A stretch of 64,000 nt of DNA from Seohaeicola saemankumensis (GCF_021021435.1 NZ_JAINWI010000010.1:186001-250000); one strand, 5' to 3'. Shown: positions 44,577 to 54,589, counted from the first letter of the stretch. A program made the numbers and translations. The notes: generated by a model not told the origin, from the sequence alone.

Positions 44577-45857
44577 ATGCGGTACATGGCCACTTACGAC
44601 CTTATTGAAACGATGCGTAATACGAACCAATGGTTGGGTGCCTCCGCCCTAGCAATGGCATCCTATCCGGTTTTCAGCATGTTGCCAAACCCTGCTTTGC
44701 CCTGGATGGCGGCATGGGGTGCCGTCACCGAACGCACATTCAAGCGCATGGCGGTCAAGCCTGACTGGGGCATTCGCACCCATACCTGCGAAGACGGAAA
44801 GGACCATCTTGTCCATGTGGATACCGTGGTCACGAAACCTTTCGGCGACCTAATCCACTTCCGCATCGCAGGCCGCACGCCCAGCCCGCGCAAGGTGCTT
44901 CTCGTCGCGCCGATGTCAGGCCATTACGCGACGCTGCTGCGTTCGACCGTGAAAAGTCTTCTGGTTGATTGCGAGGTCTATATCACCGACTGGCACAATG
45001 CGCGCGACATTCCCGTCAGCGCCGGCAAGTTCGATATCGAAGATTACACCCTCTATTTGGTGGATTTCATGCGCCACTTGGGGCCGGACACCCATGTGAT
45101 CGCGGTCTGCCAGCCCGCGCCTTTGACATTGGCCGCGACCGCCTATCTTGCCGAAGAAGACCCAAGCGCGCAACCGCGCAGCCTGACCCTGATCGGCGGA
45201 CCGATCGACCCTGACGCAACCCCGACCGATGTTACGGATTTTGGTCGCCGCGTCACAATGGGACAGCTTGAAGAGACAATGATCCAGCGCGTCGGCTTCA
45301 AATATCCGGGCGTCGGGCGTATGGTTTACCCAGGTCTGCTACAGCTCAGTTCATTCATGTCGATGAATGGCGAGCGCCATTCCAAGGCGTTCCTTGACCA
45401 GATCAACCGCGTCGCGCGGGGCGAGGCCTCGGATCACGATGCCCATAACCGTTTCTATGATGAATATCTTGCCGTGATGGACATGACGGCAGAATTCTAC
45501 CTCAGCACGGTTGAGCGGATTTTCAAGAACGGCGAAATTGCGAAAAACCAGTTCACCGTGAAAGGCCGCCGTGTCGATATCGGCAAGATCACCGATGTGG
45601 CCGTGAAAACCGTGGAAGGTGCAAAGGACGATATCTCGGCACCGGGTCAGTGTATCGCGGCACTGGCACTTTGCACCGGCCTGCCGGACAGCAAGAAAGC
45701 CAGCCATGTCGAACCCGATGCAGGGCATTACGGTATTTTCGCGGGCAAAAGCTGGCGCAACAATATCCGCCCGTTGGTGCTGGACTTCATCGACGCCAAT
45801 AGTTCCGCCCCGATGTCCAAGGGCAAACCGGCCAACAAGAACGCAGCCGCGAAATAA
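44577..45857 (+). CDS. phaZ: Intracellular polyhydroxyalkanoate depolymerase
   Basis: This enzyme mobilises stored PHA. The 426-residue protein has the N-terminal family segment and the lipase-box variant with a catalytic Cys (HVIAVCQPAPLTLAAT), which is usual for intracellular PHA depolymerases of this type. TAGGAG is seven bases before the ATG at 44577; an internal ATG at 44586 is a weaker alternative. A clear terminator follows. Confidence 0.93.
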   Translation: MRYMATYDLIETMRNTNQWLGASALAMASYPVFSMLPNPALPWMAAWGAVTERTFKRMAVKPDWGIRTHTCEDGKDHLVHVDTVVTKPFGDLIHFRIAGRTPSPRKVLLVAPMSGHYATLLRSTVKSLLVDCEVYITDWHNARDIPVSAGKFDIEDYTLYLVDFMRHLGPDTHVIAVCQPAPLTLAATAYLAEEDPSAQPRSLTLIGGPIDPDATPTDVTDFGRRVTMGQLEETMIQRVGFKYPGVGRMVYPGLLQLSSFMSMNGERHSKAFLDQINRVARGEASDHDAHNRFYDEYLAVMDMTAEFYLSTVERIFKNGEIAKNQFTVKGRRVDIGKITDVAVKTVEGAKDDISAPGQCIAALALCTGLPDSKKASHVEPDAGHYGIFAGKSWRNNIRPLVLDFIDANSSAPMSKGKPANKNAAAK

Positions 45858-45884
45858 GCGTTTGTGTTTTGAAAAATACGTGAA

Positions 45885-45910
45885 GGTCGGGCCAGTTGCC
45901 CGGCCTTTTT
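45885..45910 (+). terminator. Rho-independent terminator after phaZ
   Basis: GGTCGGGC, loop CAGTT, GCCCGGCC, then five T. It lies 28 bases after the phaZ stop. Confidence 0.9.
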
Positions 45911-46151
45911 ATTTGCGCGGACTGCCCCGCACCCATCGTATGACCGGCTTGATATCCAGCGCCGCGACCCCCAAGCCAAGCGGGATCATCCAGAAACCAA
46001 GCACCGGCATAAAGCCGAGAATGCCGCCGACAATCAGCAACAACCCGACGATCCATCTGGTTCCCGGCGGCAGAAACCGGCGCATTCTGACCAGAAAGCG
46101 CCGGTTCATCCCTTTGATTCCCTGCGTGTAGCTGGAAGGCTTGCGGTTCAT
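45909..46151 (-). CDS. Small membrane protein, PGPGW-like
   Basis: An 80-residue protein with one long or two short helices (WIVGLLLIVGGILGFMPVLG, then FWMIPLGLGVAALD) and basic ends. The pattern resembles small PGPGW-type proteins, though that exact motif is absent. It starts four bases after the citF-like stop on the same strand. The 3' end touches the phaZ terminator. Confidence 0.6.
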   Translation of the reverse strand: MNRKPSSYTQGIKGMNRRFLVRMRRFLPPGTRWIVGLLLIVGGILGFMPVLGFWMIPLGLGVAALDIKPVIRWVRGSPRK

Positions 46152-46155
46152 CTTT

Positions 46156-47673
46156 TCAACCTGGCTGCTGGCGCACCAGATCAATGACCCGCCCGTCGCG
46201 ATACTCGCAGACCGCCACTACGGGGGCATCCGGCGCATGCAGTGGCTTGTCAGGCCTGGGCGGACAAAGCGCACGCATCGCTTCCAGCGTCATCACGGGC
46301 AGCCCGGCATGGCGCGCGCGCGACTCGAGATCGGGGCGCTTGGGGTTGATCGCGATACCCGCAGGTGTCACCACCGCGTCGATATGCGCACCCGGCGTTG
46401 TGCGGCAGGTCAGATGCTTGACCAGCCGTGGCCAGCCACGAGTCTCAAGCGGGGTAACGACGATAGCCAGTTTCGCGCCCGCCGCCGCATCGGCATGTCC
46501 GCCCGATCCCCCCATAATACCTCCGTCGCTGCCCGTGGTCACGTTGACATCGAACGCCGCGCCCACTTCGGTTGCGCCAAGGATCATGACATCCAGCTTG
46601 TTCACGATAGCGTCGCTGCGCGCCGGATTGGCATAGAGGCTCGCGCTCATCCCGTTGTGCAGCGCGTCATGGGCATAGCTGTGCACCGCATCCAGATCGA
46701 AGCTTTGCACATTCCACAGACGTCTGGCCAGACCCGCGCGGTGCAGCGCCACGATAGGTGCCGTGATTCCGCCACTGACAAACCCTGCGACAACACCCGA
46801 ACCGGCCATCAGATGCCCCAGACGTGCCGCTACCGCCAAGGACGTGCCGCCCGCGCCTGTCTGAAAGCTCATGCCGTCTTGCATCAGACCGGATGCTGCG
46901 ATCAGGTCAGCGGCCATGGCCGCAATGTGCAACCCAGCAGGATCGGTTGTGATCCGCGTTGTGCCCGAGGCGATATTGGCCGCTTCACCGATCCGCTCGA
47001 CTACGACGACATGGTCCACCTGTGCGGCCGGAATGTCTGGCGCGCAGGGCAACTTGTCCACCAGACAATCGGTGACGGCGATGACGCATCGCGCCCTCGC
47101 CGCATCGACCTGCCCGTAACCCAGCGGCCCGAAGGCCGAAGGCCCATGCGCACCGGTCAGATTACCGGAGCGGTCGGCCATGGCCGCCGCGACGAAAGCC
47201 ACATCGACGCGCAGGCGACCGGTCTCGATATCGCGGGCGCGGCCGCCATGAGTTTGCAGGACGGCCGGTCGTGACAACGCCCCCTGCCCGACAGCCTGTG
47301 CAACGGGTCCCGCCATATAGGCCGTATGCAACCCGCTGACCGTGCCGTGCGCGATATGCCCGACCAGCGGCGCGTGGACAGCAAAGACCGAGCTTGGCGC
47401 AAGGGTCAGATCCCCGATCCCTGCACCCGCCAGGGCCTGCATCACCGCATTCAGTACCCCGTCACCGTTTCGCAAATGATGGTGGAACGAGATCGTCATG
47501 CCGTCGCGCACCCCCGCGGCAGCCAGTGCAGCGGCCAGATCCGGGAGGCGCTTGTCAGCCGTTCCGGCATCCGCGCGCAGGGGCAGCACAGGCAGCACCG
47601 GACATTCCAGGGTCACATCAAAAGGCGTCAACGGACCGTAACCTGCCACCAGACTCGGCAGATGCCTGTTCAT
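46156..47673 (-). CDS. citF: Citrate lyase alpha-subunit (CitF) homologue
   Basis: A 505-residue protein of the CoA-transferase family I type found as CitF (citrate:acetyl-ACP transferase). The signature GSDGGIMGGSGGHADAAAG (followed by AKLAIVVTP) and NPKRPDL are clear. No citD (ACP), citE, citC or citG is in the window, so the canonical three-subunit lyase cannot be formed from local genes. Start ATG 47673 overlaps the upstream hydrolase stop (ATGA); a 47700 start is less likely. Confidence 0.85.
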   Translation of the reverse strand: MNRHLPSLVAGYGPLTPFDVTLECPVLPVLPLRADAGTADKRLPDLAAALAAAGVRDGMTISFHHHLRNGDGVLNAVMQALAGAGIGDLTLAPSSVFAVHAPLVGHIAHGTVSGLHTAYMAGPVAQAVGQGALSRPAVLQTHGGRARDIETGRLRVDVAFVAAAMADRSGNLTGAHGPSAFGPLGYGQVDAARARCVIAVTDCLVDKLPCAPDIPAAQVDHVVVVERIGEAANIASGTTRITTDPAGLHIAAMAADLIAASGLMQDGMSFQTGAGGTSLAVAARLGHLMAGSGVVAGFVSGGITAPIVALHRAGLARRLWNVQSFDLDAVHSYAHDALHNGMSASLYANPARSDAIVNKLDVMILGATEVGAAFDVNVTTGSDGGIMGGSGGHADAAAGAKLAIVVTPLETRGWPRLVKHLTCRTTPGAHIDAVVTPAGIAINPKRPDLESRARHAGLPVMTLEAMRALCPPRPDKPLHAPDAPVVAVCEYRDGRVIDLVRQQPG

Positions 47674-48380
47674 TGCAGCACGAAAGGTTGTTTCAACCAA
47701 GCCCGCAACACGGCGGTCACAGCTTCGGGCGCTTCAAGCGTTGGCAGATGACCGGCATCCTCGATTACTTCAAGGCGCGCATAGGGGATCAACTCTGCCA
47801 TGAAAGCATGGCGCTTCAGGGGTGTCAGCGCGTCATGGGCACCGCACATCACAAGTGCGGGCACCTTGCAGCGGCGCAAAGTCGGTTGCTGGTCGCGGCG
47901 GCGCTGCAACGCGCGGACCTGCCGCACCAGTATTTCGGGGCCCAAATCTTGCGCCATCTCGAAAACCTTGTTCAGCACAGAGATCCGCCCCGGACCCGGA
48001 GCCAGAAAATCGGGGCGCATGAAGCCGCGCATCACCTCGTCCAGACGACCGGCGCGGGCCCCGATGATCATAGGCTCGTACGCTGCAGCGGTCTGCGGCG
48101 TTTCCGCCAACGGATTTGTATCCATCAGGGCGATGCGCGTGATCCGTTCAGGCGCACGGCGCAGCAGTTCCATTGCCACGATCCCGCCCATGGACAGGCC
48201 CGCCAGCGCGAATTTCGCAGGTAACAGCGGCAACAGGGCTGATGCGATCTCCTCGACCCTTTCGCCTTGAGTGATCGGGGCGACCATAACCGCATGATCA
48301 CGTGACAGATCGTTTATTTGCGGCGCAAAAAGCCGCGCGTCGCACATCATGCCGGGCAACAGAACAAGGGGGTCGATCAT
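47670..48380 (-). CDS. Alpha/beta hydrolase coupled to citF
   Basis: A 236-residue alpha/beta-fold hydrolase. The nucleophile elbow is AGLSMGGIVA (Ser), and the catalytic acid and base are in CGAHDALTP and DAGHLPTLE. It starts with the oxyanion region LLPGMMCDARLF. The substrate is unknown. Its stop overlaps the CitF-like start, so the two are translated together; a thioester or lactone substrate is conceivable. Confidence 0.85.
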   Translation of the reverse strand: MIDPLVLLPGMMCDARLFAPQINDLSRDHAVMVAPITQGERVEEIASALLPLLPAKFALAGLSMGGIVAMELLRRAPERITRIALMDTNPLAETPQTAAAYEPMIIGARAGRLDEVMRGFMRPDFLAPGPGRISVLNKVFEMAQDLGPEILVRQVRALQRRRDQQPTLRRCKVPALVMCGAHDALTPLKRHAFMAELIPYARLEVIEDAGHLPTLEAPEAVTAVLRAWLKQPFVLQ

Positions 48381-48440
48381 GCGTATCCAAACCTAACTTG
48401 CATCAACGTTGCCGTAAAGGTGACAGAACAGGCCACGGCG

Positions 48441-48890
48441 TCAACCGGATTGGGGCGGGGTCTCGGAGTAGCCGGCCCAGCGGAAGGCGCCATCGGATGA
48501 CAAAGGCGAGAAGGGGTTGAACGCCACCTCCCAGATATGGCCATCAGGATCAGCAAAATAGCCGATATGCCCACCCCAGAAGACGTCATGCGCAGGCTTC
48601 AGAATCCGCGCGCCTGCCGCTTTCGCGCGCTGGATAATCTGTGCCACTTCCGCGCGGTCGCGGGTGTTGCAGCCAAGCGTCATGCCGCCGGTGCCAAGCT
48701 CGACCTCGCTCAGCCCCATGTCACGGGCCAGATCGGCGCGCGGGTAAAGTGCCAGCGACTGGCCCAAGAGATCGAAGACGATGATTCCCGCCTCGCTATC
48801 AACGCGGGTCCAGCCCAGCGCCTCGTAAAAGGCCGCGGCGCGGGCTTGATCGGCAACCGCAAGGGTCACAAGGCTTATGCGTTGATCCAT
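48441..48890 (-). CDS. VOC (glyoxalase/bleomycin-resistance) family protein
   Basis: A 149-residue double-betaalphabetabetabeta protein. It starts MDQRISLVTLAVADQARAAAF, and the second module includes FWGGHIGYFADPDGHIWEVA, which holds a possible metal-binding Glu and His. It lies 60 bases upstream of the hydrolase on the same strand. Function unknown beyond the fold. Confidence 0.82.
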   Translation of the reverse strand: MDQRISLVTLAVADQARAAAFYEALGWTRVDSEAGIIVFDLLGQSLALYPRADLARDMGLSEVELGTGGMTLGCNTRDRAEVAQIIQRAKAAGARILKPAHDVFWGGHIGYFADPDGHIWEVAFNPFSPLSSDGAFRWAGYSETPPQSG

Positions 48891-48925
48891 TGATTTGTCC
48901 CTTCAGGCGTCTTTATAGGTTACGC

Positions 48926-49681
48926 TCAAACCTCCGGTTGGCTTGAGGTGCCAACCTCGGTGACTGCGGCGGTGATCAGATCGAGGCATGCAGGATCGGA
49001 AAAGCGGTGATCGGCCCCTTTGACCAGCGTCAGGCGGATATCCCCGCCCGTTGCATGCGCCAACAACCGCAGGGCGACCGCCTGATCCACATCGGCATCC
49101 GCCGTGCCTTGCAGCATCCTGACAGGGAAAGGCAGCAACAGCGGTGCGCGCAGAACCAGATGGTTGCGCCCGTCTTCGATCATGCGGCGCGTGATCACCA
49201 ACGGATCGCCATATTCCGAAGGAAGGGCCACCTGCCCCACGTCTTGCAGGGCTGCCCGCTGATCCACATCAAATCCCGCCCACATGCTGTCTTCGGTGAA
49301 ATCGGGGGCGGCGGCGATCGTGACAAGCCCCGCGACCTTTCTGGGTAGGGACCGCGCCAGCAGAAGCGAGATCCAGCCCCCCATGGACGAACCGACCAAT
49401 ATCTGGGGGCCTTCGGTCAAACCCTGCACAGCCGCGACCGCATCCGCAGCCCAGTCGCCGATTGCGCCCTCTTCGAACAGCCCAGATGACTGGCCATGCC
49501 CCGAATAGTCGAAGCGTAGAAAGGCGCGACCTTGGGCTTTGGCCCAGTGTTCCAGATGGATGGCTTTCGTGCCCTCCATATCCGACCGGAAGCCGCCCAG
49601 AAACACGATGCCCGGGCCTGCTCCTGCGCTAAGGTGGTAGGCAATGCGCCGCCCCTGATCGGTATCCAGATAATCCGGCAT
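48926..49681 (-). CDS. Alpha/beta hydrolase
   Basis: A 251-residue alpha/beta hydrolase. Visible parts are FLGGFRSDMEGTKA, RFDYSGHGQSSG, the nucleophile elbow VGSSMGGWISL, an acid in GTADADVDQ and the base in GADHRFSDP. The pattern resembles human ABHD10-like and bacterial carboxylesterase-type proteins. AAGGA lies before the ATG at 49681; the frame to 49780 is unsupported. It heads the four-gene leftward run ending with citF. Confidence 0.85.
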   Translation of the reverse strand: MPDYLDTDQGRRIAYHLSAGAGPGIVFLGGFRSDMEGTKAIHLEHWAKAQGRAFLRFDYSGHGQSSGLFEEGAIGDWAADAVAAVQGLTEGPQILVGSSMGGWISLLLARSLPRKVAGLVTIAAAPDFTEDSMWAGFDVDQRAALQDVGQVALPSEYGDPLVITRRMIEDGRNHLVLRAPLLLPFPVRMLQGTADADVDQAVALRLLAHATGGDIRLTLVKGADHRFSDPACLDLITAAVTEVGTSSQPEV

Positions 49682-49857
49682 TTGTCGGTCCTTCGTCCTG
49701 TAATCCGTGCGTCCCCCGGAACTTGCCGCAGACTGGCGGCAAACAAAAGGCCAGATCGCCTGACTTGACTTGGCCTGCACCGCCCGTCACATAGGCCGCG
49801 CACAATATAACCCGCAACCGGGCGTTCCGTGGGCGCCAAACCGACGAGGAGGCCGAT

Positions 49858-51804
49858 ATGGCACAGATCTCTCTCACATTCCCCGATGGCAATGCACGCA
49901 GCTATGACGCAGGCGTCACCGCTGCCGATGTTGCCGCCGATATCTCGAAATCGCTGGCGAAAAAGGCGATCAGCGCCACTGTGGACGGCGCGCATTGGGA
50001 TCTGCAATGGCCGATCATCGCTGACGCGAAGATCGCCATCAACACGATGGCCGACCGCGCGCCCGCGCTCGAGCTGGTCCGCCACGATCTGGCCCACGTC
50101 ATGGCCCGTGCAGTGCAGGAAATCTGGCCCGATGTGAAAGTCACCATCGGCCCCGTGATCGACAATGGCTGGTATTACGACTTCGACCGCAAAGAGCCGT
50201 TCACGCCCGAAGACCTTGTCGTGATTGAGAAGAAAATGCGCGAGATCATCAACAAGCGTGACGCCGTGCGCACCGAAGTCTGGGACCGCCCCCGCGCCAT
50301 CGCGCATTACGAGGCATCAGGCGAGCCCTACAAGGTCGAACTGATCGAGGCGATCCCCGGCGACGAGCCTTTGCGCATGTATTGGCACGGCGAATGGCAG
50401 GATCTGTGCCGTGGTCCGCATCTGCAAAACACCGGCCAACTGCCCGCAGACGCGTTCAAACTGATGTCGGTCGCAGGTGCCTACTGGCGCGGTGACAGCA
50501 GCCGCGCGATGCTGCAGCGCATCTATGGTGCGGCCTTTTTGAACCGCGACGACCTCAAGGCGCATCTGACCATGCTTGAGGAGGCCGCAAAACGCGACCA
50601 CCGCAAGCTGGGCCGCGAGATGGAACTGTTCCATATGCAGGAGGAGGCTCCGGGACAGATTTTCTGGCACCCCAACGGCTGGAACATCTACACCACGCTG
50701 CAAGACTATATGCGCCGCCAGCAGCGCAAGGGCGGCTATGTCGAAGTGAACACGCCCCAAGTCGTCAGCCGCAAGCTGTGGGAGGCCTCGGGCCATTGGG
50801 AGAATTATCAGGAAAACATGTTCATCGTCGAGGTTGACGAGGATCATGCGCGCGAGAAAACCGTCAACGCGCTGAAACCGATGAACTGCCCCTGCCATGT
50901 GCAGGTGTTCAATCACGGTCTGAAATCCTATCGCGACCTGCCTTTGCGGATGGCTGAATTCGGATCGTGCAACCGCTACGAGCCATCCGGTGCGCTGCAC
51001 GGCATCATGCGTGTGCGCGGCTTTACGCAGGATGACGCGCATATCTTCTGCACAGACGCGCAGATCGAGCCGGAAACCAAGAAATTCATCGACTTTCTGG
51101 CGCGCATTTATGCCGATCTGGGATTCGAGAACTGGACCATCAAACTGTCCACTCGCCCCGAAAAGCGCGTCGGCTCGGACGAGAGTTGGGACCGAGTTGA
51201 AAAAGCGCTTGGCGATGCGTGCCGTGCCGCAGGATACGACTATGAGATTCAGGAAGGCGAAGGCGCGTTCTATGGCCCCAAGCTGGAATTCGTGCTGACC
51301 GATGCGATTGGCCGCGATTGGCAATGCGGCACCCTGCAGGTTGATCCCAACCTTCCTGAGCGGCTGGATGCCTCCTATATCGGGCAGGATGGCGCGAAAC
51401 ACCGCCCCGTCATGCTGCACCGCGCTGTGCTGGGCAGTTTCGAGCGGTTCATCGGTATTCTGATCGAAAGCCACGCGGGCAAGCTGCCCTTCTGGTTGGC
51501 CCCGCGTCAGGTGGTTGTCGCCTCGATCGTATCGGATGCGGATGACTATTGTCGCAAGGTTGTCGAGGCCCTCAAAGCCCGTGGAATCAGGGCCGAGGCC
51601 GATCTCAGGAATGAAAAGATCAACTACAAGATCCGTGAACATTCGGTCGGTAAAGTGCCTGTCATTCTGGCCTGCGGGATGAAGGAAATCGAGGATCACA
51701 CAGTGTCCGCGCGCAGACTTGGCGAGAATTCGACATCCGTTACACCGCTTGACGCAATTGTGGACAGCCTCGCAAAAGAAGCGGCACCGCCAGACCTGTT
51801 GTAA
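49858..51804 (+). CDS. thrS: Threonyl-tRNA synthetase
   Basis: This enzyme charges tRNA-Thr. The 648-residue chain has the N-terminal TGS domain (residues 1-60), the editing domain with [14 protein letters not shown], the class II core with NCPCHVQVF (zinc Cys), motif 2 [14 protein letters not shown] and motif 3 near [15 protein letters not shown], and the anticodon-binding domain. GAGGAGG precedes the ATG. It has its own upstream region. Confidence 0.97.
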   Translation: MAQISLTFPDGNARSYDAGVTAADVAADISKSLAKKAISATVDGAHWDLQWPIIADAKIAINTMADRAPALELVRHDLAHVMARAVQEIWPDVKVTIGPVIDNGWYYDFDRKEPFTPEDLVVIEKKMREIINKRDAVRTEVWDRPRAIAHYEASGEPYKVELIEAIPGDEPLRMYWHGEWQDLCRGPHLQNTGQLPADAFKLMSVAGAYWRGDSSRAMLQRIYGAAFLNRDDLKAHLTMLEEAAKRDHRKLGREMELFHMQEEAPGQIFWHPNGWNIYTTLQDYMRRQQRKGGYVEVNTPQVVSRKLWEASGHWENYQENMFIVEVDEDHAREKTVNALKPMNCPCHVQVFNHGLKSYRDLPLRMAEFGSCNRYEPSGALHGIMRVRGFTQDDAHIFCTDAQIEPETKKFIDFLARIYADLGFENWTIKLSTRPEKRVGSDESWDRVEKALGDACRAAGYDYEIQEGEGAFYGPKLEFVLTDAIGRDWQCGTLQVDPNLPERLDASYIGQDGAKHRPVMLHRAVLGSFERFIGILIESHAGKLPFWLAPRQVVVASIVSDADDYCRKVVEALKARGIRAEADLRNEKINYKIREHSVGKVPVILACGMKEIEDHTVSARRLGENSTSVTPLDAIVDSLAKEAAPPDLL

Positions 51805-51896
51805 CACTTCGCCCGAAAAAAGCGCATTCCCCGACAGGGAGACGCGCCTGATTCCGCCGATTTGGAAGGCCTGAACGTAAAATTTGGCGGGCTTTC

Positions 51897-51938
51897 GTCA
51901 CGCGGCCGTGACACACTTTGTCGTGACTGGTGCGTGAC
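51897..51938 (+). promoter_or_regulatory. CGTGAC repeat array upstream of the bufferin operon
   Basis: A palindrome GTCACG-CGGC-CGTGAC (51897-51912) is followed by two more CGTGAC copies (51922-51927, 51933-51938), spaced 15 and 11 bases. It ends 72 bases before the bufA start and is directly followed by GAACC and a TATG-containing stretch that may be the promoter. An operator for a metal- or stress-sensing regulator is likely. Confidence 0.5.
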
Positions 51939-52010
51939 GAACCCCACCCGCTACGACTATGTTATCGCCAAGATGCGAGACCGAAATCAACCTCAAGGGA
52001 GAGAACCCCG

Positions 52011-52313
52011 ATGTCCAACACGATGAAAACACTTGCAATCGCTGGTGCAATGGCTACCGCGCTGGCCGCTCATAGCACACCTGCACAAGCGCAGGCCAAG
52101 GAAAAATGCTTCGGCGTGTCTCTGGCTGGCCAGAATGACTGCGCCGCCGGTCCCGGCACCACTTGTGCGGGCACGTCCAAGGTTGACTATCAGGGCAACG
52201 CATGGACGCTGGTAGACGCCGGCACCTGCACCGAAATCGACCTGCCCGCCATGGCAGACGGCACAGAGCGTAATGGCTCGCTCGAGGCGCTGGATCGCGA
52301 CCTGCCCGCATAA
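52011..52313 (+). CDS. bufA: Bufferin precursor (DUF2282, BufA1-like)
   Basis: A 100-residue DUF2282 protein. A signal peptide (residues 1-27, ending TPAQA) is followed by a core with Cys33, Cys44, Cys52 and Cys73 in KCFGV, NDCAAG, TTCAGT and GTCTEI. In bufferins such Cys are modified by an MNIO enzyme to copper-binding heterocycles, then the peptide is exported; which of these four are modified is not visible. AAGGGAG precedes the ATG. A hairpin after the gene may raise its level over the enzymes. Low gene length fits a RiPP-like precursor. Confidence 0.88.
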   Translation: MSNTMKTLAIAGAMATALAAHSTPAQAQAKEKCFGVSLAGQNDCAAGPGTTCAGTSKVDYQGNAWTLVDAGTCTEIDLPAMADGTERNGSLEALDRDLPA

Positions 52314-52324
52314 AATTCAGATGG

Positions 52325-52347
52325 GGCGGGTGCCGCAACCACCCGCC
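52325..52347 (+). other. Intercistronic hairpin between bufA and bufB
   Basis: GGCGGGTG, loop CCGCAAC, CACCCGCC, with no T-run following. Such a hairpin could protect or over-express the precursor message relative to the enzyme genes. Confidence 0.6.
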
Positions 52348-52407
52348 TCTGCTACACCAGCCTGCCCTCTCCATGCGCCCGCCCCGCACAAGATCGAGGC
52401 CCTTGCC

Positions 52408-53283
52408 ATGACCCAGCACAGCACCCTACCTGCAGCACCCGGCATCGGTTACAAGCCGCAGCACTACAGCGCCATCATGGACGATGCGCGCCCCGTGCGC
52501 TGGCTGGAAATCCATGCCGAGAACTATATGGGTGGCGGTGGCCGACCGCTGGCGCAATTGCGGCATCTGGCGGAACGATTCCCCGTTTCGGTGCATGGCG
52601 TCGGCTTGTCGATCGGAGGCGAAACCCCGCTTGACCCTGACCATCTCGCGCGGCTCAAACATCTGTGCGACTGGCTGAACCCTGCCAGCTTTTCCGAACA
52701 TCTGGCGTGGTCCACCCATGACAGCGCCTTTCTGAACGACCTGCTGCCCCTGCCCTATACAGATAAGACGCTGACCCGCGTGGGCGACCATATTGATCAG
52801 GTGCAGAACTGCCTCGGGCGGCAAATGCTGCTCGAAAACCCCTCCAGCTACCTGGCTTTCGCCACAAGCACATGGGCCGAGCCCGATTTCCTGCGCGAGC
52901 TGGCCCGCCGTACCGGCTGTGGCCTGCTGCTGGATGTGAATAACGTCTTTGTTTCTGCCACCAACCTCGGATTTGATCCGCGCGGCTATGTCGACGCCTT
53001 CCCGCTGGACGCGGTGGGCGAAATCCATCTTGGCGGGCATGACACGGATACCGATGATCATGGTGCACCTTTGCTGATTGATGCCCACGGCACGGCAGTC
53101 GCCGATCCGGTCTGGACGCTGCTGGATCATGTGCTGGCAAAATCCGGCCCGCGCCCTGTGCTGGTGGAATGGGACAATGATGTGCCAGACTGGCCCGTTC
53201 TGGCCGATGAGGCGCGGCGCGCCGAAAAGGCGCTGGCCGCGCTGCGAATGCAGCGCCCCGCCAGATCCGCGGCGGTCGCGTGA
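52408..53283 (+). CDS. bufB: MNIO-family (DUF692) peptide-modifying oxidase, BufB-like
   Basis: A 291-residue multinuclear non-heme iron oxidase (DUF692). Metal-site segments in order: [54 protein letters not shown] and LVEWDND. MNIO enzymes install thiooxazole-type rings on Cys of a partner peptide, here most likely BufA. I start at ATG 52408; an in-frame extension to 52273 overlaps bufA. It overlaps bufC by four bases. Confidence 0.93.
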   Translation: MTQHSTLPAAPGIGYKPQHYSAIMDDARPVRWLEIHAENYMGGGGRPLAQLRHLAERFPVSVHGVGLSIGGETPLDPDHLARLKHLCDWLNPASFSEHLAWSTHDSAFLNDLLPLPYTDKTLTRVGDHIDQVQNCLGRQMLLENPSSYLAFATSTWAEPDFLRELARRTGCGLLLDVNNVFVSATNLGFDPRGYVDAFPLDAVGEIHLGGHDTDTDDHGAPLLIDAHGTAVADPVWTLLDHVLAKSGPRPVLVEWDNDVPDWPVLADEARRAEKALAALRMQRPARSAAVA

Positions 53284-54041
53284 CCAGCCTTGGCGCAGAT
53301 TTCCTGCCCGCGCTGGTCGATCCCGATCTGCCAGTGCCCGCAGGGCTGCAGGACGGCAAGGGCCGGCCCGCAGGACGGCGCTTCAACGTCTATCGCAACA
53401 ACGTCACGGTCTCGTTGATGGAGGCGCTGGAACAGGGCTTTCCGGCTGTCGCGAAACTACTGGGGCCGCAAAACTTCGCGAATGTGGCCCGCATCTTCGT
53501 GCGCGAAAATCCGCCACAATCGCAACTGATGATGCATTACGGCGCGGCTTTTCCCACCTTTCTGGCCAAACTGCCCGCGGTCGCGCATCTAGGATATCTT
53601 GCGGATGTAGCGCGGCTGGAACTGGCCATGCGCCGCGCCTATCACGCCGCCGACAGCACGCCGCTTGACCCCGCCGTTCTTGGCGCCTTGTCACCCGACA
53701 CACTGGCAGCAACCGCATTTCATCTTGCACCCTCTGTGCAAACGCTCGCCTCAACTTGGCCGGTCCATGCGATCTGGACCTATACGATGGTGCAGGGCAG
53801 CCCCAAACCGCAGGCCGCCCCGCAGGATGTGTTGGTCATGCGCCCCGATTTCGACCCTGAACCTCATGCCCTTGCCACGGGTGGCGCGGCATTCATCACC
53901 TCTCTGATGAACGGGCACAGCCTGGGTGCCGCGCATGATCACGCGGTATCGGCAAACCTGCAATTCGATCCGACAGAAACCCTCGGACTGCTGATCGCGG
54001 GCGAGGCCATTGCAGCCTTACGATTGGAACCCGTTGAATGA
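53280..54041 (+). CDS. bufC: DUF2063 partner protein, BufC-like
   Basis: A 253-residue DUF2063 (HvfC/BufC) protein, the usual partner of MNIO enzymes that presents the precursor peptide. The N-terminal helical domain has [18 protein letters not shown] and [13 protein letters not shown]; the C-terminal domain is less conserved. It begins with GTG in the bufB stop (GTGA) and ends in the ATG of the DoxX gene (ATGA). Confidence 0.9.
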   Translation: MTSLGADFLPALVDPDLPVPAGLQDGKGRPAGRRFNVYRNNVTVSLMEALEQGFPAVAKLLGPQNFANVARIFVRENPPQSQLMMHYGAAFPTFLAKLPAVAHLGYLADVARLELAMRRAYHAADSTPLDPAVLGALSPDTLAATAFHLAPSVQTLASTWPVHAIWTYTMVQGSPKPQAAPQDVLVMRPDFDPEPHALATGGAAFITSLMNGHSLGAAHDHAVSANLQFDPTETLGLLIAGEAIAALRLEPVE

Positions 54042-54589
54042 ACACCCTGAACCGTCTTCACAACTCGGTCTTTGCGCGGTTTGACCGTGCCGAGTGGCTG
54101 CTTCCACTGCTGGCGCGGCTTGTCTTTGCCGGCGTCCTGCTGACCTATTTCTGGGCCTCTGGACTGACCAAACTGGGGGATGGTATAGGCGGGATCTTTA
54201 CACCCTCGGTCGGGGCCTATGCCCAGATCTTCCCGCGCGCGATGGAGGCGGCAGGCTATGACACCAGCCAGCTAAGCCTGTTTCATACGCTGGTCGTACT
54301 GGCAGGAACATGGGCCGAGTTCATCCTGCCGCTACTGATCCTGCTGGGGCTGCTGACACGGCTGGCTGCCCTGGGCATGATCGGTTTTGTTCTCGTGCAG
54401 ACTGCCACCGACCTGATCGGCCACGGCGCGTTGGCGCATCCCGAAACACTGGGCGCATGGTTCGACCGCATTCCCGACAGCCCGATCATGGATCAGCGCG
54501 CGCTCTGGCTTCTGCTCCTGATGGTGCTTGTTGTCAAAGGTGCGGGCGCATTGTCGCTGGACAGGCTTTTGCGCCCCGCCAAAGCCTGA
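54038..54589 (+). CDS. bufD: DoxX-family membrane protein, BufD-like
   Basis: A 183-residue inner-membrane protein with four helices and the DoxX pattern (LLARLVFAGVLLTYFWASGL, WAEFILPLLILLGLLTRLAA). DoxX proteins close many bufferin operons. A role in electron supply or export is only inferred. It ends one base before the convergent next gene. Confidence 0.88.
   Translation: MNTLNRLHNSVFARFDRAEWLLPLLARLVFAGVLLTYFWASGLTKLGDGIGGIFTPSVGAYAQIFPRAMEAAGYDTSQLSLFHTLVVLAGTWAEFILPLLILLGLLTRLAALGMIGFVLVQTATDLIGHGALAHPETLGAWFDRIPDSPIMDQRALWLLLLMVLVVKGAGALSLDRLLRPAKA

Noticed and set aside
50317-51807. 496-codon open frame on the minus strand
   Set aside because: Antisense to thrS, which is certain.
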